Source: DASTFY01 sp963769115
GTDB taxonomy: Bacteria > Actinomycetota > Acidimicrobiia > Acidimicrobiales > Ilumatobacteraceae
Assembly: GCA_963769115.1 (NCBI GenBank)
Contig: CAVYKN010000011.1
Coordinates: 1-64,000 of the forward strand
Direction: 5' to 3'
DNA length: 64,000 nucleotides
Shown here in pieces: positions 36,226 through 45,224 of this stretch. The notes beneath the pieces are model-generated. The model saw nothing but the letters and a program-made list of their open reading frames with translations, was not told the origin of the DNA and searched no databases. Position 1 is the first letter of the stretch. Every line of letters starts with the position of its first letter. The translations under genes and the position numbers were made by a program.

Positions 36226-37850
36226 CGCGCCCCGTTCACTCGGCACCGAACAGGAACGGGTAGAGCGGGCTGCCCGCCGTGGTGGACCTCGACGTCGACA
36301 TCCGGTCGGGCCGTCCCGAGCCAGTCCCGCAGCTCGCCGAGCTCCGCGGGGCCGACGCCTTCGCCGTGGATGACGGTGACCAGCTCGCGGTCGGCGGTGA
36401 CGAGGCGGTCGAGTGTGGCGATGGCGGCGGCCACCGCCGATGAGGCGACGGCCATGATCCCGTCCCCTTGGATCAGCCCGATCCAGTCACCGGCTTCGAC
36501 GGGACCGGCCGGGCTCGTGACGGCCCGCACTGCCTGCGTGACCTCACCCGCGGCAACTCCGGCCATGGCCTCCCGCATGCGCTCGGCGTTCTCTCCCGCT
36601 TCCCGGTCGGGCTCGTAGGCGACGAGGGCGGCCAACGCCTCCGGGATCGAACAGGCGGGCACCACCCGAGCCACCTTGCCGGTGAGCGCGGCCGCCTGCT
36701 CGGCCACGGGGAGGATGTTGCCGTTGGCCGGCAGCAGGACCACCTGCCCGGCGGCCACCCGCTCGACGGCCTCGAGCAACTCGGCCGTCGACGGGTTCAT
36801 GGTTTGGCCGCCGACCACCACCTCCTGGACGCCCAGGCGACCCAGCAGCTCGACGAGGCCGGTGCCGTCGGCCACGGCGACCACGCCGCAGGTGCGGGGA
36901 CGGCGCATGGCCTCCTCCCGGACGTCGTGCTCCGCCGCGGCCTCGTCGTGGAGGTCCGTGACCCTGATCTGCCACGGTCTCCCACCAGCGGTCAGCGCGA
37001 CCTCGATGGCGGCGCCGATGTCGTCGGTGTGCACGTGGCAGTTCCAGAGACCCTCGCCGCCGACGACGACGATCGAGTCGCCGATGCGACCCCAGGCCTC
37101 CTTGAACCGTCCGATCTCGGCGTCGACCAGGTCGAGGAAGTACATGACCTCGTAGCGCAGGTCCCCGACCGGGGTGTCCCGTGGCGCCACAGGCCGCGGG
37201 TCCGGAGCGACGTCGTCGACGGCCGGCGCCGGAGGGAGCGGACGCCCGTCCACGACGTGGAGCGCGGCGTCGAGCAGCAGCACGAACCCGGCGCCGCCGG
37301 CGTCGACCACGCCCGCGTCCTTGAGGACCGGCAACAGCTCCGGCGTCTGCTGCAGCGCCTCGTGCGCGCGCCGGCTGGCCGCGGCCAGGACGTCGCCCAG
37401 CGTGGCGCCCGCAGCGGCGGCGCTGGACGCGGCTGCGGCCGCCTCCCGCACGACGGTCAGGATCGTCCCTTCGACGGGGCGGAGGACGGCCTCGTACGCG
37501 GCCGCCGACGCCGAGCTCAGCGCCGACGCCACCGCCCGGGGTCCGACGTCGACAGCCTGCTCGAAGGTGCTGGTCAACCCCCGCAGGATCTGGCTGAGGA
37601 TCACGCCCGAGTTGCCGCGCGCTCCCATGAGCGAGCCGTGGGCGACGGCCCGACAGGTCGCGACCAGCTCGGCGGGCACGGCCTCCATCTCGGTGACGAC
37701 GGCGTCGAGGGTGCGGGCCATGTTGGTGCCCGTGTCGCCGTCCGGCACCGGGTAGACGTTGAGGCGGTCGAGCTCGCGCGCATGGGCCCGCACCGCGTCG
37801 CGGAAGCAGGTGATCGTCGCCCGGAGGGCGTCGGCGCCCAGCCGCTCCAC
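36222..37850 (-). CDS. DAK-domain protein, FakA/YloV-like
   Basis: About 540 residues from GTG 37850, with GAGGG upstream. NVYPVPDGDTGTNM is the DhaL-type nucleotide-binding motif and GARGNSGVILSQ follows. The second half has the DegV-like/FakA C-terminal folds (GDSIVVVGGEGLWNCHVHTD). FakA phosphorylates fatty acids held by FakB. At the 3' end an extra C near 36257 diverts the frame: read in the alternative frame the end becomes QPLYPFLFGAE-stop at 36236, ten bases before recG. The frame upstream of 37850 stays open because it runs over the aminotransferase end. Confidence 0.88.
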   Translation of the reverse strand: MERLGADALRATITCFRDAVRAHARELDRLNVYPVPDGDTGTNMARTLDAVVTEMEAVPAELVATCRAVAHGSLMGARGNSGVILSQILRGLTSTFEQAVDVGPRAVASALSSASAAAYEAVLRPVEGTILTVVREAAAAASSAAAAGATLGDVLAAASRRAHEALQQTPELLPVLKDAGVVDAGGAGFVLLLDAALHVVDGRPLPPAPAVDDVAPDPRPVAPRDTPVGDLRYEVMYFLDLVDAEIGRFKEAWGRIGDSIVVVGGEGLWNCHVHTDDIGAAIEVALTAGGRPWQIRVTDLHDEAAAEHDVREEAMRRPRTCGVVAVADGTGLVELLGRLGVQEVVVGGQTMNPSTAELLEAVERVAAGQVVLLPANGNILPVAEQAAALTGKVARVVPACSIPEALAALVAYEPDREAGENAERMREAMAGVAAGEVTQAVRAVTSPAGPVEAGDWIGLIQGDGIMAVASSAVAAAIATLDRLVTADRELVTVIHGEGVGPAELGELRDWLGTARPDVDVEVHHGGQPALPVPVRCRVNGAR

Positions 37851-37861
37851 CGCCGCTGCCC

Positions 37862-39078
37862 TCAGCCCAGCCGCGAGCGAGGCGGACGGCGGCTTCCCCC
37901 AGCTCCTCGGGAGACAGCGTGGCGAAGGACAGGCGGATCCGGTCGGATCCCGTGCCGTCGACGTGGAAGGCGTCGCCGGGCACGAACGCCACCCCGGCCT
38001 CCACCGCCCGCACCAGCAGGTCCCGCGCCGTCGGAGCAGAGCCCTCCAGACGCAACCAGAGGAACATGCCACCGTCGGGCAGGTCGAAGCTCACTCGGTC
38101 GCCCAGGTGGGCCTGAAGCGCGGCGACGAGCGCGTCGCACCGCGCCCCGTAGAACGGTCCGAGCCCGGCCAGGTGCGCCGCCATGAACGGCTCGTCCGAC
38201 AGGACGTCGACGGCGATCCGCTGGCACAGCGTCGAGGTGTGGAGGTCGGCGGCCTGCTTGAGGCGCACGAGGGGCCCGTGCAACCACTCCGGCGCCGCCA
38301 GCCACCCGACCCGCAGGCCCGGCGCCAGCAGCTTGGACACCGTGCCGAGTGTGACCGCCAGGTCGGTGAAGGTCCGCACGGGCGAAACGGGACTGCCGCG
38401 GAAGCGCAGCGCGCCGTACGGGTCATCCTCGACGATCACGAAGCCGTAGCGGTCCGCCAGCTCCGCCAGGTGTCGGCGCCGATCCAGCGCCAGCGTCCCG
38501 CCGGACGGGTTCTGGAAGTTGGCGACCACGTAGCACAGGCGCGGCCGCAGGCCGGCGGCGAGCTGCTCCTCCAGAAGATCCGTCCGGAGCCCGTCACGAT
38601 CGGCCGGGACCGGCACGAGCCTCGGCTCGCTGCCGCGCAGCGCCTGCAGCGCGCCCACGTAGGAGGGTGCCTCGACGACCACGTCGTCGCCGGGGTCGAC
38701 GAGCGCTCTCGTCAACAGGTCGAGGCCCTGCTGCGAGCCCGTGGTGACGAGCACCTCGGCGGGCGCGCAGTCCCGTCCGCCGGCCGTGTACTGCCCGGCG
38801 ACCCATTCGCGCAGGGCCGGGACACCCTCGGTCGGGCCGTACTGGATGGCCTCGGGCCCGTACCGGCCGGAGCCGGAGAGCACGGCGTCGGAGGCGGCCC
38901 GCAGGCGGTCGACGGGGAAGCTCTCGGGCGCGGGCAGCCCGCCGGCCATGGACAGGATGTCGGGCCGGTGGGTGAGCTGGAGGAGGTCGCGGATGACGGA
39001 CGAGGTGGCGTCGCGGCCGCGCCGAGACAGCAGCTCGGTCCGGGGTGCTCCCGGGACGTCGGTGGCGGGCAGGGACAT
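37862..39078 (-). CDS. PLP-dependent aminotransferase (class I/II, AAT-like)
   Basis: About 405 residues. SMAGGLPAPESFP and IQYGPTEGVPALREWV open a fold of the 2-aminoadipate/valine-type aminotransferases. VVANFQNPSGGTL holds the substrate pocket, VIVEDDPYGALRF the PLP Asp and Tyr, and TVSKLLAPGLRVGW the Schiff-base Lys near residue 242. Near 37872 one base seems missing: adding it gives LARGLG-stop at 37862, 11 bases before the fakA-like start. Uncorrected, the frame runs on to 36544 across the next gene, which is not real. The start is ATG 39078. Confidence 0.88.
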
Positions 39079-39228
39079 CACGCCAGCGTTCACCCTGCAC
39101 GTGGTCGTCGGCAAGGACCATCGCGGCCCGGCTCGACGGGTACCTGCCGGTGGCTGCTGTTGGTGACCCGGGGCTACCCGCTGGTAGCGTGGTCGGACGT
39201 TTCGATCCTCCTGAGAAGGCGAAGGACC

Positions 39229-39438
39229 ATGGCAGCAGTCTGCGATCTGTGCGGGAAGGGCCCCTCGTGGGGCATGAGCGTCTCGCACTCGCACCGGCGC
39301 ACCAAGCGGCGCTGGAACCCGAACATCCAGCGTGTCCGGGCTCTCGTGGACGGCACCCCGAAGCGGCTGTACGTCTGCACCTCGTGCATCAAGGCCGGCA
39401 AGGTCGTCAAGCCCACCCGGACCGCTCGCGTCGACTGA
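39229..39438 (+). CDS. rpmB: Large ribosomal subunit protein bL28
   Basis: 69 residues: CDLCGKGPSWGMSVSHSHRR, WNPNIQRVRALVDGTPKRLY, CTSCIKAGKV. Two CxxC pairs make this the zinc-binding (C+) form of L28. GAAGGACC just before the ATG serves as ribosome site. Possible promoter boxes (TTGGTG at 39160, TAGCGT at 39185) have a long 19-base spacer. It diverges from the aminotransferase gene. Confidence 0.97.
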   Translation: MAAVCDLCGKGPSWGMSVSHSHRRTKRRWNPNIQRVRALVDGTPKRLYVCTSCIKAGKVVKPTRTARVD

Positions 39439-39460
39439 GCAGGAGGGCCGGGCCGATCCC

Positions 39461-39703
39461 ATGCAAGGCGTGATCAAGAGCTACGACCCGGTGTCGGGCG
39501 GTGGCCTGGTGATCACCGACAGCGCGGGCCTGCCCGAGTACGAGCTGGCCGGCAACGCCCTCGAGGGCTCCGTCTTCCGCATGCTGCGTCAGGGTCAGCG
39601 GGTCGTGTTCGACCTCGACGACGACGGCCGCGCCACGAGGCTGCGGCTCGGAAGTGAGGTCGACATGGGTACGCCCGGTTACCGTCCCACCGAGTTCGAG
39701 TAG
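39461..39703 (+). CDS. Cold-shock-like domain protein
   Basis: 80 residues. MQGVIKSYDPVSGGGLVITD resembles the RNP1 strand of cold-shock domains (GxVKxYdpxxGfGFI), followed by GSVFRMLRQGQRVVFDLDDD and a C-terminal tail. It has the size of small CspA-like RNA-binding proteins, but the RNP1 aromatic residues are partly missing. It follows rpmB by 22 bases with GGAGGG in between and may share its transcript. Confidence 0.72.
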   Translation: MQGVIKSYDPVSGGGLVITDSAGLPEYELAGNALEGSVFRMLRQGQRVVFDLDDDGRATRLRLGSEVDMGTPGYRPTEFE

Positions 39704-39754
39704 ACGCGCCCACCCACCTCTCCGTTGCCTCCCCCCGAGCACGAAGGAGCCACC

Positions 39755-41554
39755 ATGCCAGCCACGACCACCAACGAGCGCTTGAAGGCCTGGGTGGACG
39801 AGTGGGCGGGCGTGCTCGAGCCGGATGCCATCCACTGGTGCGACGGCTCTGCGGAGGAGTACGACCGGCTGGCCGCCGAACTGGTGGCCGCCGGCACGTT
39901 CACCCGGCTGGACGAGGCCAAGCGCCCGAACAGCTACTGGGCCCACTCCGATCCAGGCGACGTCGCCCGGGTGGAGGACCGGACGTTCATCTGCTCCGCG
40001 ACGGAAGAGGCGGCCGGGCCGAACAACAACTGGCGCGAGCCGGACGAGATGCGCGCCGAGCTCACCGCGCTCTACCGGGGATCGATGAAGGGCCGCACCA
40101 TGTACGTGGTGCCGTTCTCGATGGGTCCGCTCGGTTCACCGATCGCCCACATCGGTGTGCAGCTGACCGACTCCGCGTACGTGGCCGTGAGCATGCGGAT
40201 CATGACCCGCATGGGGCAGGCGGCCTTGGACGTGCTCGGCGACGGAGAGTGGGTTCCCTGCCTGCACTCGGTCGGCGCGCCGCTCGCCGAGGGCGAGGCC
40301 GACGTGCCGTGGCCGTGCAACCCGGACAACAAGTACATCGTCCACTTCCCCGAGACCCGTGAGATCTGGAGCTACGGCTCCGGCTACGGCGGCAACGCGC
40401 TGCTGGGCAAGAAGTGCTTCGCGCTGCGCATCGCCTCCGTCATGGCTCGCGACGACGGCTGGCTGGCCGAGCACATGCTCATCCTCAAGCTGACCAGCCC
40501 TGCGAACGACGTGCGCTACGTGGCGGCGGCGTTCCCGTCGGCCTGCGGCAAGACCAACCTGGCCATGCTGGTCCCGACGATCCCGGGCTGGAAGGTCGAG
40601 ACCGTGGGCGACGACATCTGCTGGATGAAGTTCGGCGACGACGGCCGGCTCCACGCCATCAACCCGGAGGCCGGCTTCTTCGGTGTGGCTCCTGGCACCG
40701 GCATGGACACCAACCCCAACGCGATGTACACGCTGTGGGGCAACTCGCTCTTCACCAACACCGCCCTGACGTCCGAGGGTGACGTGTGGTGGGAGGGCAT
40801 GACGGACGATCCGCCGGCTCGGGCCACCGACTGGCGGGGCGACCCGTGGACGCCCGAGTCCGAGACGCCCGCGGCCCATCCCAACGCCCGCTTCACGGCC
40901 CCTGCCAGCCAGTGCCCGGCGATCGCTCCCGAGTGGGAGGATCCCGCCGGCGTGCCCATCTCGGCCATCATGTTCGGTGGCCGTCGGGCGACGACCATGC
41001 CGCTGGTCAGCCAGGCCTACAACTGGGACCACGGCGTGTTCCTGGGCTCGATCATGGCTTCCGAGACCACGGCGGCGGCCGGCGGAGCGGTCGGCAACCT
41101 CCGCTTCGACCCCATGGCCATGCTGCCGTTCTGCGGTTACAACATGGGTGACTACTTCGCGCACTGGCTGGACATCGGCGCCAACGCGAAGGCCGAGAAC
41201 CTCCCGCAGATCTTCCTCGTCAACTGGTTCCGGCGGGACGAGGACGGGCGCTTCCTCTGGCCGGGCTTCGGCGAGAACAGCCGCGTGCTCAAGTGGGTGT
41301 TCGAGCGGGTGTCCGGCACCGGCGACGCCGTCGCGACGGCCATCGGCTACCTCCCCGCCCAGGGCGCGCTCGACCTGGACGGCCTCGACGTGTCCGACGA
41401 CGACCTCGAGGAGATCCTGTCGGTCGACGTCGAAGGCTGGCGGACGGCCATCCCGCAGATCGAGCAGCACTACGCCCAGTTCGGCGACCACCTGCCGGAC
41501 CAGTTGCGCGACGAGCTCGCCTCGCTCGAGAAGCGGCTGGCCGCGACCGGCTGA
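39755..41554 (+). CDS. pckG: Phosphoenolpyruvate carboxykinase (GTP)
   Basis: 599 residues. The GTP-form signatures are all here: WSYGSGYGGNALLGKKCFAL, the kinase-1a P-loop FPSACGKTN near residue 262, kinase-2 GDDICWMKF, and the mobile R-loop/active-site region further on. The enzyme turns oxaloacetate and GTP into PEP and CO2 in the first step of gluconeogenesis. AAGGAG five bases before ATG 39755 fixes the start. Length is normal for the family. It stands convergent to the sigma-like gene, with a hairpin between them. Confidence 0.97.
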   Translation: MPATTTNERLKAWVDEWAGVLEPDAIHWCDGSAEEYDRLAAELVAAGTFTRLDEAKRPNSYWAHSDPGDVARVEDRTFICSATEEAAGPNNNWREPDEMRAELTALYRGSMKGRTMYVVPFSMGPLGSPIAHIGVQLTDSAYVAVSMRIMTRMGQAALDVLGDGEWVPCLHSVGAPLAEGEADVPWPCNPDNKYIVHFPETREIWSYGSGYGGNALLGKKCFALRIASVMARDDGWLAEHMLILKLTSPANDVRYVAAAFPSACGKTNLAMLVPTIPGWKVETVGDDICWMKFGDDGRLHAINPEAGFFGVAPGTGMDTNPNAMYTLWGNSLFTNTALTSEGDVWWEGMTDDPPARATDWRGDPWTPESETPAAHPNARFTAPASQCPAIAPEWEDPAGVPISAIMFGGRRATTMPLVSQAYNWDHGVFLGSIMASETTAAAGGAVGNLRFDPMAMLPFCGYNMGDYFAHWLDIGANAKAENLPQIFLVNWFRRDEDGRFLWPGFGENSRVLKWVFERVSGTGDAVATAIGYLPAQGALDLDGLDVSDDDLEEILSVDVEGWRTAIPQIEQHYAQFGDHLPDQLRDELASLEKRLAATG

Positions 41555-41593
41555 CACTGCCGGCGAGGCGGCGTCGCGCCGCAGCGCTGTCAG
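41551..41593. terminator. Bidirectional hairpin between pckG and the sigma-like gene
   Basis: CTGACA (41551-41556) pairs with TGTCAG (41588-41593), and inside GCGGCG-TCG-CGCCGC (41568-41582) forms a second tight stem. It spans the stops of both convergent genes. There is no T run, as is common in high-GC DNA. Confidence 0.55.
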
Positions 41594-43005
41594 CCCAATA
41601 CTTGATAGGTCGTGAGGTTCATCCCGCCCTGCGCTGGCTCGAGGCACAGGAGGGCACCGTCGGGCCGAGCGAACACGGGCTGGGCGCCGTCCGGCAGGCG
41701 CAGCCACGTGCCCCCGCCGCCCGCCCGCAGGCCGGCCACGATGGGCGTGTCCGGATCGCCGGCCACCCGCATCGCCACCACCACGCCGCCGTCGACGGCC
41801 CAGCCCTGCAGGATCTCGGGCTCCTCGGCGTTGTCCCGGCGAACGCGGCCGGTCACGTTGACCAGCCACACCTCTTGGGCCCCGTCCGGCGCCACGCGGC
41901 GCACCACGACCCGGCTGTTGTTGTCACGGACGCGAATGGTGATGGCGACGTCGGCCAGCTTCGGCGGCGTCGCGCCCATAGCAGCCTCACTCAGGGGCTG
42001 CACGAGGTCGGCATCGTGGGGAGTGGCCGCGGCCGGGTCGACCACCAGATCAGGCTCGGCCGGCGGCTGGAGGCGGCGTGTTCCCGGGCCCGTGACGTCC
42101 GTGACCGGTTCGGGGGGGGCCTCGACCACGGGCGGGTCGGCCGGCACCACGAGGGTCGACGCGACGACCACGTTCGAGACCTCCGTCTCCGTGCCTCCGT
42201 CGTCGTCCCCCGGAGCCGTGAGGGCGGCCACGGCCAGCAGGGCAGCGAGCGCGCCGGCGCCGACGACCAGGGTCATGCCCACGCGCCTCGCCTCCCGGAC
42301 CGGCGGGACGTGGTGCTCGTCGACCGGGACGGCGTTGAAGCCCTCCCAGCCGAGCGGGTCATCGCCCTCGCGGCTGTCGGGCACCCGCCACGTGTCCTCG
42401 TCCGCGTAATCGGGCACGAGCGCGGCCTCCACCGAGAGCCACACCCTGTCGGCCAGCGCGTCCGGCGGCCCGGGCACGCCGCGCACCAGCCGGGCGTAGG
42501 GATCGGCACCAGTGCCGTCGTCGAACGCGCTGATCATCGGCGCCAGGCGTTCACGCGCGGAGCGGAGGATGGCCTCCGCCTCCGGATACGTCACCCCGAG
42601 CGCGGCCGCGATGTCGGGCAGCAGCAACCCGTCGTAGTGGCGGAGCACGAGGGCGATCCGTTGCTCGGCGTCGAGAGCCGTCAGCGCGGCGAGCGGCGAG
42701 GCCCCGGCCGTGATCTCCGCTCCGACGGTGCTGTGCCGGCGACGGCGACGGCGGGGCAGGCCGTCGAGCACCTCCCGACGCACGACGAGGTTCAGGCGGG
42801 TCGTCGAGACCGGTGCGGCGCCGACGGCGTCGACGTGCCGGGCGAGGCGGAGCGCGGCGGCGGCGGCCAGTTGCTCGGCCCGGGTCGTGGAGACCGTGAG
42901 CGCGAGCGCGTAGCGGTAGACATCCCCCACCGCCTCCCGGACGAATCCCCGCAGCTCGGTCGTGCTGGCGACCACGCGGCCGTACACGCCACCACCGTCG
43001 CACAC
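41590..43005 (-). CDS. Sigma-70-like protein fused to a membrane-anchored C-terminal domain
   Basis: About 471 residues. Residues 15-145 resemble an ECF-type sigma pair: an N-terminal helical part (GFVREAVGDVYRYALALTVS), then a region-4-like segment LDAEQRIALVLRHYDGLLLPD and an HTH (AAALGVTYPEAEAILRSARE). Next come an acidic linker, one membrane helix (MTLVVGAGALAALLAVAALT) near 245 and a beta-rich outer domain. This looks like a regulator that spans the membrane, but region 2 is weak, so promoter binding is uncertain. Several GTG starts fit; the first is used. Confidence 0.6.
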   Translation of the reverse strand: MCDGGGVYGRVVASTTELRGFVREAVGDVYRYALALTVSTTRAEQLAAAAALRLARHVDAVGAAPVSTTRLNLVVRREVLDGLPRRRRRRHSTVGAEITAGASPLAALTALDAEQRIALVLRHYDGLLLPDIAAALGVTYPEAEAILRSARERLAPMISAFDDGTGADPYARLVRGVPGPPDALADRVWLSVEAALVPDYADEDTWRVPDSREGDDPLGWEGFNAVPVDEHHVPPVREARRVGMTLVVGAGALAALLAVAALTAPGDDDGGTETEVSNVVVASTLVVPADPPVVEAPPEPVTDVTGPGTRRLQPPAEPDLVVDPAAATPHDADLVQPLSEAAMGATPPKLADVAITIRVRDNNSRVVVRRVAPDGAQEVWLVNVTGRVRRDNAEEPEILQGWAVDGGVVVAMRVAGDPDTPIVAGLRAGGGGTWLRLPDGAQPVFARPDGALLCLEPAQGGMNLTTYQVLG

Positions 43006-43085
43006 TCGGGCACCCTGGGGGAAGCCTTCGAGGGCGGGGGCGGCGACCGGTACAGTCGATCCTTCAGCGAATCGAGGAGGACGAC

Positions 43086-43322
43086 ATGTCGGTTTCCGCC
43101 TACATCCTCATCCAGACCGAGGTCGGCAAGGCCGGTGACGTGGCGCACCAGATCCGGGAGCTGTCCGGGGTCACCGAGGCCGATGACGTCACTGGGCCCT
43201 ACGACGTCGTGGCCAAGGCCGAGGCAGAGACCATGGACGAGCTCGGCAAGATGGTCCTCTCGAAGGTGCAGATGATCGGGGGCATCACCCGCACCCTGAC
43301 CTGCCCGGTCGTCAACCTGTAG
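43086..43322 (+). CDS. Lrp/AsnC ligand-binding (RAM) domain protein
   Basis: 78 residues, MSVSAYILIQTEVGKAGDVA through GPYDVVAKAEAETMDELGKM to GITRTLTCPVVNL: a stand-alone RAM domain of the AsnC/Lrp type without the HTH. Such small proteins form octamers and bind amino acids. GAGGAGG six bases before the ATG gives a strong ribosome site, and TACAGT near 43052 could be the -10 box. Confidence 0.92.
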   Translation: MSVSAYILIQTEVGKAGDVAHQIRELSGVTEADDVTGPYDVVAKAEAETMDELGKMVLSKVQMIGGITRTLTCPVVNL

Positions 43323-43326
43323 CTGA

Positions 43327-43740
43327 TCAGGTCTGGCCGACGAGCATCGCCCGGATGCCGAGGCCCATGAGGAAGAGGCCACCCACGCCGTACAGCAGGT
43401 AGAGGCGGTGGCGCATCTGCGCGCGGTAGCTGTAGATGATGGCGACGGCGATGATGGCGACGAACCCGTAGAACATGTGGAACTTCGGGGCCACGAAGCC
43501 CTGGCCCGACACGAGGCCGACGCCGAGGCCCACCTGGACGAAGATCGTCAGCTCCGCCAGGCCCGTGAACCACCACAGCGCCCTGGTCCGCAGCGATGGC
43601 AGCCAGTTGGCGGCCAGCGCCCACGCGCCGGCCAGCCCGTTGCCGATGATGACGAACCAGGCCCAGCCGGTGTGGAACTCGAGCAGGGTGGCGGCGAACG
43701 CCGGACCGGCGGTCGCGGCGACGGTGGTGTCCGGTGTCAA
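43327..43740 (-). CDS. Four-helix membrane protein, unknown function
   Basis: 137 residues with four hydrophobic helices (WAWFVIIGNGLAGAWALAAN, ELTIFVQVGLGVGLV, FYGFVAIIAVAIIYSY, LYLLYGVGGLFLMGLGIRAM). The only fitting start is TTG 43740, which overlaps the TGA of the ferritin-like gene (bases 43737-43740), so it is probably translated by coupling. Function unknown. Confidence 0.72.
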   Translation of the reverse strand: MTPDTTVAATAGPAFAATLLEFHTGWAWFVIIGNGLAGAWALAANWLPSLRTRALWWFTGLAELTIFVQVGLGVGLVSGQGFVAPKFHMFYGFVAIIAVAIIYSYRAQMRHRLYLLYGVGGLFLMGLGIRAMLVGQT

Positions 43741-44564
43741 TCGCTGGTCGCGGCCAGCGCCGCTTCCTGCCCGGCCGCAGCCTCGGCGTACGCCTCGGCC
43801 GCGATGTCGACGAGGTCGGTGATCTCCTCATCGGAGAACCCGGCCAGGCGACGGAAGTTCCGGGCCAGGTGCACCGGGTTCTCGTCCTGCTCGCCCCGGA
43901 AGCCCCCGAAGCTGAACACCTTGTCGACCGCGCGCTGGAACTCCAGCGCCTGCTGCTGGCGCTCGGGATCGTTGGCCGTGAGGCGGCGCAGCCAGTCGGA
44001 GCCCATCTTCACGTGGGTGACCTCGTCGGCCAGCATCCAGTCCTCCGCGAAGGCGAGGACCGGATCGGTCAGGGTCTGCCCGAAGTCGCGCATCGTCTTG
44101 AACACGTCGATGGCGAGCCCTTCGAGCGCCCGGTTGACGCCGGTCAGCCGCAGCACGGGATCCGGGTTGCAGGCCGCCTCGTAGAGCAGGGTCTGCTCGG
44201 CGAACTCCCCGATGGTGGACCCCATGTGCTCGGACAGCTTGCAGGAGATCTCGACGTGACGGGCCTCGTCCCAGCACTGCCGGGCCATGTCGAGCTTGAG
44301 GGCGAACGGAGCGTCCTCCCGCCCCTCGCCGGTCTCGAAGTCCCAACACGTGCGGCCGGCCCCTTCGAGCGCCTGGATCTCGCCGACGAAGATGCCGTGC
44401 ATGAGCGACCGGGCGTTCTCGCTGGCGTTCTCGTAGGTCGGCGCCAGCGTGTTGATGCGGGCGCTGGGGCTGGCGTTGCGAGGGTCGAAGATGACCTCTT
44501 CGACGCTCATGTGGACGAAGCGCTCGTCCCTGGCCAGCTCGGTCACCGGCAGCATCCGCTTCAC
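43737..44564 (-). CDS. Ferritin-like (DUF455-type) protein
   Basis: 275 residues, nearly all helical. Metal-ligand patterns are present: GEIQALEGAGRTCWDF (Glu), CWDEARHVE (ExxH) and EDWMLADEVTHVKMG (second ExxH). This layout fits a di-iron, ferritin-like fold as in the DUF455 family. It may store metal or act as an oxygenase. The next gene (four-helix membrane protein) overlaps its stop codon by four bases, hinting at a two-gene unit that links the di-iron protein with the membrane. Confidence 0.8.
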   Translation of the reverse strand: MKRMLPVTELARDERFVHMSVEEVIFDPRNASPSARINTLAPTYENASENARSLMHGIFVGEIQALEGAGRTCWDFETGEGREDAPFALKLDMARQCWDEARHVEISCKLSEHMGSTIGEFAEQTLLYEAACNPDPVLRLTGVNRALEGLAIDVFKTMRDFGQTLTDPVLAFAEDWMLADEVTHVKMGSDWLRRLTANDPERQQQALEFQRAVDKVFSFGGFRGEQDENPVHLARNFRRLAGFSDEEITDLVDIAAEAYAEAAAGQEAALAATSD

Positions 44565-44618
44565 GTCGAGCTCCCTCTCTCCACGCCTTACGGCGTCGAC
44601 CGTGTCCGGGCGCTGAGA

Positions 44619-44984
44619 CTACCGGGGCGGTGCCTGGTGCGCGGGTTCGTACGACCACAGCTCGGACGTCATCGCCAGCGGTCTGGGCCGCTCCTCGGCC
44701 TCGCCCTCCGGCCCGCCCTCGCCGCCCTCGGCCGGCGGATGCGCGGCCGGGCCCTGGTGGCCGTGACCGAAGGCCGGCGAGGCGACCCACGCGTCGAACG
44801 CGGACTCGTCCCGCCAGCGGGTGACGACCAGCCAGGTGGTGCGGTCGTCTGTGGGGCGGAGGAGCTCGAAGCCCTCGAACCCGTCCTGCGTGTCGACGGC
44901 CCCGGCCCGGGCTGCGAACCGCCGGCCGAGCTCGTCGCCAGACTCAGGGGGGACGGTGATGGCGTTGATCTTGATGATCGTCAC
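44619..44984 (-). CDS. Antibiotic biosynthesis monooxygenase (ABM) domain protein
   Basis: 121 residues from GTG 44984. INAITVPPESGDELGRRFAA, GFEGFELLRP and WLVVTRWRDESAFDAWVASP follow the ABM/haem-degrading monooxygenase fold. The C-terminal 40 residues (HPPAEGGEGGPEGEAEERP) are low-complexity and unusual for the family. The substrate is unknown. The 240 bases up to 45224 contain only the inverted repeat described below. Confidence 0.85.
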   Translation of the reverse strand: MTIIKINAITVPPESGDELGRRFAARAGAVDTQDGFEGFELLRPTDDRTTWLVVTRWRDESAFDAWVASPAFGHGHQGPAAHPPAEGGEGGPEGEAEERPRPLAMTSELWSYEPAHQAPPR

Positions 44985-45193
44985 GCCTGCGACCGTAGCG
45001 AGGCCGCCCCGCTCGGAGCACACCCGATTCCCCGCCCGCGGCGGCCCGCGGCGGAAGTGCGACGAAAGCGAGCGGTCGAGAGCACGACCGCGGATGGTCG
45101 ATCTGAGTCGCCGTTCCCAGCCGTGTGCGCGCCCGCTGAGGGAAGTCAGAGGAATTCGCGCTGTTCGCGGCGCGATCGGCTCAGAGCTCGCAC

Positions 45194-45219
45194 GCGGCGA
45201 ATCGACGTCGAATCGCCGC
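45194..45219. terminator. 26-base inverted repeat after the Fe-ADH gene
   Basis: Two 13-base arms (45194-45206 and 45207-45219) are reverse complements except for one position, with no loop bases between them. It starts six bases past the stop codon of the 45225 gene, so it may end the five-gene operon, or it may be a protein-binding palindrome, since a hairpin without a loop folds less easily. Confidence 0.45.
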
Positions 45220-45224
45220 TGGTC

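Noticed and set aside
36544..39477. 977-residue open frame covering aminotransferase and the fakA-like gene
   Set aside because: Only the first part matches an aminotransferase; the rest is an Arg/Gly-rich shadow of the fakA-like gene created by a frameshift and high GC.
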